From contig CALNVZ010003433.1 of NCBI GenBank assembly GCA_940671915.1, forward strand, positions 15,629,985-15,693,984: a DNA stretch of 64,000 bases, read 5' to 3'. Of the stretch, positions 59,189 to 64,000 are shown piece by piece (positions within the stretch are counted from its first letter, which is position 1; each line of letters opens with the position of its first letter). The DNA is from Paracentrotus lividus (Eukaryota > Echinodermata > Echinoidea > Camarodonta > Echinidae). The translations under genes were made by a program, and so were the position numbers. The notes beneath the pieces were generated by a model that was not told the DNA's origin, did not search any database, and saw only the letters and a list, made by a program, of their open reading frames with translations.

Positions 59189-60159
59189 TAGGGGAGAGCG
59201 GGGTTATATATGGAACATTTTTCACAAAAATGGCCGTAAAAGAAAAGCGGATTTATTTCAAGAAACAATAAATGATCAGCTTGAGTGTATATCTGTATGC
59301 TACAAATATACCCCATAAAATTCTTAAACTTAGTGATGGTTCTGGAAAAATCCATCTTCAACAGGACCATGTCCAGTGTTCCAACTAACCCCATACACGG
59401 GGTTAGTTGGAACATGGTATGGGGTAAGTTGAAACATTGTGCATGGTATCTTAAAATTATATTTTAAACTATTCTAAAACATTATTGCATGGGGTTCAGC
59501 TTAACTATGCTTTATTGATTCCAATTAAAATATTAAAGATGGTGTTTAATTCTTTTTTTTACTTCATGTTTTATTACACTAGATAGCATCCACTTCACAT
59601 ACAGATATTCGTAAGTCCTGTGAGGGTAGCATTGTGCATAAAAATTGTCCTAATTGCACTAATATACACGTATAAGAATATTTCGGAACACGTCACTGAA
59701 TTATATGATTTATTTTTTTGTTCAACTGAAAACTATTTACTTAGTACATGTTCCAACTGACCCCGCCTTCAAAATGTTCCAACTAACCCCAGAGGCCCAT
59801 TTGACATTTGTAAGCTTACAGCACAAAAGAGGGACAACAACATGCCATATATTAAACCTTCTTTTGTAGCTTGGTATAACTGTTTGTTATACTAAAAAAC
59901 AGGCAAACATAATTTATGATCTTCTTTGAGATAATAAAACATTTGTAAAAGTGACGAAATTTACTCAGAAGGAGAAAAAACAAACATTGCTTTCTAACTT
60001 GACGAGGCTTGAAGCACGTGTGCTGTCTAAAATGTGGTGGATGGCAGTTGCTAATAGCAACAACCTGAGGGTAGATTTGCATAAATATATTTATAGCCGT
60101 TAAAGAAAATTACAATGTTTCAACTAACCCCGTGTTCCAACTAACCCCACTCTCCCCTA
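59189..60159. mobile_element. 971 bp inverted-repeat element rich in GGGGTTAGTTGGAACA units
   Basis: It starts TAGGGGAGAGCGGGGTTA and ends TAACCCCACTCTCCCCTA, an inverted pair. The unit GGGGTTAGTTGGAACA (or its complement) recurs at least six times, with a tight palindrome at 59,378-59,412 in the left half. There is no transposase. It begins about 190 bp after the CHDH stop, so the AATAAA at 59,267 used for CHDH, if any, would lie inside it. Confidence 0.75.
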
Positions 60160-61649
60160 CTTGTAGGGGTGCAGAAAATCTATGTATAGAGGGACAAGGA
60201 ATGAACCCCCTCCTCCCCACACACACAGAAAAAAAAAAACAGAAGAAAAAAACAAAACAGAAGGGTCAGGAAGAAAACGACAGCTAAGTCCTGTGCACGT
60301 GGTCTTGGAATATTATATGAATTATAATAGTATTTGGTATATAATATGCATATACGAACTGTAGAAAAGTAACGGAAATGGCTTTATAGAATACCGAATA
60401 TTATGATCGTTGGAAAATTATATATTGTTATTATTTCATTTACATATCCTTCCAAGTTATGGAAATATCAGTAGAGGGCGTATGTCCAAAATTTATTTCC
60501 CATTTACAAACCGTCAGAATAGTATAGGCCCAATTCACGAACGCAGTACAATTATAGCCCGCGCTATATTTGTCCACTGGTTTCCATAGAGCCCCGTGTT
60601 TGATGGTGAATGTTTATCCGTGTATCATTTAGATTATTAATAATGAAAAATAAAAGAAGAAGAAAAATGTTAAATGTTTCTTACAACAAAAAGTAGAAAA
60701 CGAAAATCAAAGAAAAGGATCGCTGATGGATGCGTCGAACACGATTTTAACCCCCTCCCCCCAAAAAGTGAATAAATAAATGAAATAAATACAAAATTGC
60801 GCACCGTAATGAAATACAAAATTGCGCACCGTAATGAAATGACGGTCAATCATCCCAAGGAGCTTCAAACAAATGGATGAGAAACAACATAGCTAACTCT
60901 TTTGATGGGACTGTGATACCGCAGGGATAAAATATGCCAGACATGAGTTTCATTGGAATTTTCTCTCTGATTGTAGACAAAAGATTTCTGCCTAACTACA
61001 GACTTACTGGCCAGTTACAAAACGAAATATGCTTTTGTAATGATAATTACTTTTCACTGCCTCTGGTCGGATAGTATGAGCAGACATATCGCTCACTGTC
61101 ACAGGGGAAAGCAAAAATAAATGTTGCAATATTTCTTGAAATATGACTTGAAATTACTCGACTGGCCGCACGTGGCCGCATATGTGACACATTACATCAC
61201 AAATAAATATAATAAATATATTCCTACAAACTAATCTTAAATTTTTGTACTGTGGATGTTTGTGGAAATGTGTAAAATGTTGATTTAAAAATTGTCGAAT
61301 TCTGAGGTATTTCATATTTTACAACTATTATCATACTATATTTCTCCCAATTTTTGGACATAAAAGGGCTTTGATATATATTCCGTCATTGTGTGTAATA
61401 TCCAAGTTCTGTGATCGAATAAAATAGAAAATATTCCCAATTATTTATTTTCAACACAAATTACTTTTCAGTTTTCCTATGAAACTGGCGGCATCACAGG
61501 TCGCCACCAAAGGCTACAGTGCACCTGTGTATTCTTTTGTACTTCTTTAAGAATTGGAAGCGTCATTAATTAATTAATTTGCAGATCGTTGTCACTCCAT
61601 GCTTTAAATTTCCTTGATCGTCCCATAGATCTTAGCACTTGCAGGCGCA

Positions 61650-61695
61650 GATACGGGGAGGGGGAATTGACCGACCGACCCCATAGAACCTATAC

Positions 61696-61726
<31 letters not shown>

Positions 61727-61800
61727 CGGTGCTTAACAAACTCTCGAATTCAAATCTTGGGACCCCCCCCCCCCCCGTTATCAAATCCGGGATCCGCAAC
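61650..61800. mobile_element. GGATCC-type element with A-run and C-run
   Basis: The left end is GCGCAGATACGGGGAGGGGG, the right end CCCCCGTTATCAAATCCGGGATCCGC, similar to the tips near 48,010 and 48,215. Inside is a run of about 28 A. It is likely a member of the local GGATCC-tipped family. Confidence 0.45.
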
Positions 61801-61964
61801 TTATTACACACCCATCCTCCCGCATACACACGAACATCATCATACACGCACCAACAAACAGTAAACAATTCATAACATTTTCCCTTGTCTGATTAAGCAT
61901 TGATATTTTGTTCACCAAGACCATCACTAAACGTTTGGGACGTGGTAATTCCCTTTAAAAAAAG

Positions 61965-62115
61965 TGTGGGTGAGGGTATATGTGTGTTTGGTGAGGGTGT
62001 GGGTTTGTATTTCTGTGTGTGTGTTGATGAAATGTGTGTGGGGTGTATGTGGGTGTGTGAGGTGTGGGTGTGTGTGGGTGTAGGTGTGTATGTGGTTTGT
62101 ATGTGTGTAAATGAG
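61965..62115 (+). repeat. TG-rich minisatellite
   Basis: Irregular GTGTGGGTGTGTGAGG-type units, nearly free of C on the plus strand. The frames reported across it on both strands are low-complexity artefacts. Confidence 0.85.
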
Positions 62116-64000
62116 GATAGGCTTATGTGTGGATGTGTGCGTATACATGATAATAAGTAATAATAATTGAGATTGAGAATAAATTGAAAATAAATTCTCA
62201 ATTTGTTTATTTTTCACCCAGCCACTTGGCAAAAGTAAGATTTTGCTGTCTTCTGAAGATTGTCTGTTGCTCAGTCATGCAAGCAAAATTTAAATGAAAA
62301 GGGTACCAACAGATACTCAGAGGATGACTCTACCAAGACATATCATATAACCCATGATTAAATTTTCATTCTTTTCACGAGACAACTTCAAAATTATGGG
62401 ACACTTTTTTCTGAATCTCTCTCTCTCTCTCTCTCTCTCTATTGTATTTAATGTATATAGCTCCGTCTTGGGGGCCATGTTGCCAATACCTTCTTGATGG
62501 CCTCATTTGATCTTATAATCTTCAAATCAATCGTGTAAGGAATGTGACCTACAAAATAATATTTGACTCATGAATTTTCATTATTATTAGCTTAGAGGAA
62601 AGAAAATAGCTATTGTACTTCAGCCAACAGCAACCCTTAGAAACGCATTCATAACTAAAAACCATACAAACGTGTTCATGGTGTTGACGAATCGCTGAAT
62701 GCTCATATTTTAAGCATTCCCCCTTTTCCCATTTCACTTGTGACATTCCTTTCTGTACAAAAGAGAGGGGTTCATTTATAGTTAAGCGTCATTGTGAACG
62801 TCTATTGGCCAAATAATAAAGTTGTAGGCCTACTCGAAACGAGTTGCCTTCGTTGTAGGCTTAACCATGGACATGTAAACCATGAACATAATTATGTGTG
62901 CCCCGGATGTGTGCACAGCAAAAAATAATAACTAGAGACGGGTCGCCTTCAATGTTATGAAGATCTCAGGTTCAAGGCTGAAAGTGATATATTTATACCC
63001 TCAGATTTGTGACTGAGGTACATATAATTATACATGTATAGGCCCTACATTCCTCCTCGACCATATGGGTCAATGTCCGCCGTCGAGAGCTGCTGAGTAT
63101 CAATGTTGCATGTTCGGGGGTAGGCCTATGTTCCGCAACGGAAGATCTTTAGATCATTTAAGAGGCTGTATTGAGGTGATGTTTTCACCAGATGTTTATA
63201 CATGACATTGTCGGTTGCGAATTCACGAAAGGTCAAAATTCAAGGGTGACTTTACATTAACATACAGAGGGAAAGAGCCGAGGTGGGAGGGGGGGGGCGT
63301 TCAATCTTCATTATGCACACCATCGTACCAAATATTGCGGCCAAGGTTTTTTTTTTCAAGTCGCATCAGCGGGCCCGCCGGCGGGCAGAAAGGCTCCTTA
63401 TTTCACATGTGCCCCGCAAAAAGCCCATTCGCTTAGCCCTCCTTGGCCGATTTGGCCTAATTACCCTAAAATGTCTTCCCCATTCGCCCCCGTTTTTGAA
63501 ATTTACCCGCATAAAAACATCCCGAATGGGTTGAAATTTTGGAAAATCCAGATCCTTGCTTGCAATTATGAAAGTTGTGTATAACGATGATGTGTAACAA
63601 TAATGAGTAGAATGCACCCCCCCCCCCCGAACAGCGAGAGACGGTGGAGCATCGGCCCAAGTTGGAAGTAAATTACGCAGTCATGTGAAGTTTGGCGTGC
63701 GACCGATCATAGTTTTGGTCGAATGTGACCGTGCGTATAGTGTGTCAAGGGGGTCGAGCCCACACCAGAATTAATGAGGTTATTGAGACTCGTCTCGTTT
63801 GTCTGTACTAGCTCTCCAAGTGGGCAGATCGAAACCATACATAGGCACAGGCCATAATTGGACATACTGGACATATGTTACTTTTCAAATGTTTTTCAAC
63901 TTATTGGAAACTTGGTGGAAAGCAAGAACTCATATATACTATTTATTACTCATGCATATTTTCTCTTCTGCCGCGAATCTACGTGATTCTTGAAATCATA

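Larger units (their letters stand above)
60160..64000. other. Downstream repeat-rich sequence without a supported gene
   Basis: Holds a GGATCC-type poly-G/C element with a 28-A run (about 61,650-61,800), a TG-rich minisatellite (61,965-62,115), a CT run (62,417-62,440), and poly-C (63,618-63,628). A tandem 24 bp repeat AAATACAAAATTGCGCACCG occurs at about 60,788-60,836. No frame shows recognisable domains or splice structure. Confidence 0.5.

Noticed and set aside
61632..62232. His/Thr and Val/Cys-rich frames on both strands
   Set aside because: Arise from the A-run and the TG minisatellite.
1..64000. CRISPR array, prophage, bacterial operon or antiviral island
   Set aside because: No regularly spaced direct repeats of CRISPR type, no ribosome-binding-site gene strings; spliced genes show an animal genome.

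Overview
The window looks like metazoan genomic DNA, most probably from a sea urchin or another echinoderm. The evidence is AT-rich sequence, genes split by kilobase introns with GT-AG borders, dense microsatellites, many palindromic non-autonomous transposons, tRNA-derived SINEs, and proteins closest to deuterostome families. The species cannot be named from sequence alone. There is no operon, CRISPR array or bacterial feature.

Layout. About 1-4,570 is a decayed non-LTR retrotransposon on the minus strand. From 5,795 to 27,198 (+) lie exons of a TBATA (SPATIAL family) gene. Most of it occurs twice, as near-identical ~9.9 kb blocks at 5,846-15,719 and 15,730-25,707, followed by a hairpin element and a 25-N gap. 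The two blocks carry complementary one-base frameshifts, so this is probably one locus assembled twice. Convergent to it is a complete six-exon tRNA m1G9 methyltransferase gene (TRMT10A, minus, 31,555-35,768; 382 residues). Next are a two-exon P-loop sulfotransferase-like gene (+, 39,772-42,859; 308 residues), a five-exon single-pass receptor-like gene with one MAM domain and a tail rich in tyrosine motifs (+, 44,892-51,057; 385 residues), and a large 3' exon of choline dehydrogenase (CHDH, +, 57,292-59,000).

The genes do not form a functional cluster; they are ordinary neighbours. All exon borders of the TRMT10A, sulfotransferase-like and MAM genes give consistent phases and open frames, so these models are well supported. 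The space between and within genes is filled by repeats: a 1.1 kb foldback element in a TBATA intron, TTAA-flanked palindromic elements, a 971 bp inverted-repeat element, several short elements with terminal inverted repeats, tRNA-derived SINEs, and microsatellites.

The most interesting items are the MAM receptor with YDVP, YVNL and YVPM motifs in its tail; the homologous phase 1-1 exons A and B of TBATA, preceded by what look like decaying relics of the same exon; and the false-duplication signature. No wholly new multi-gene system was found.
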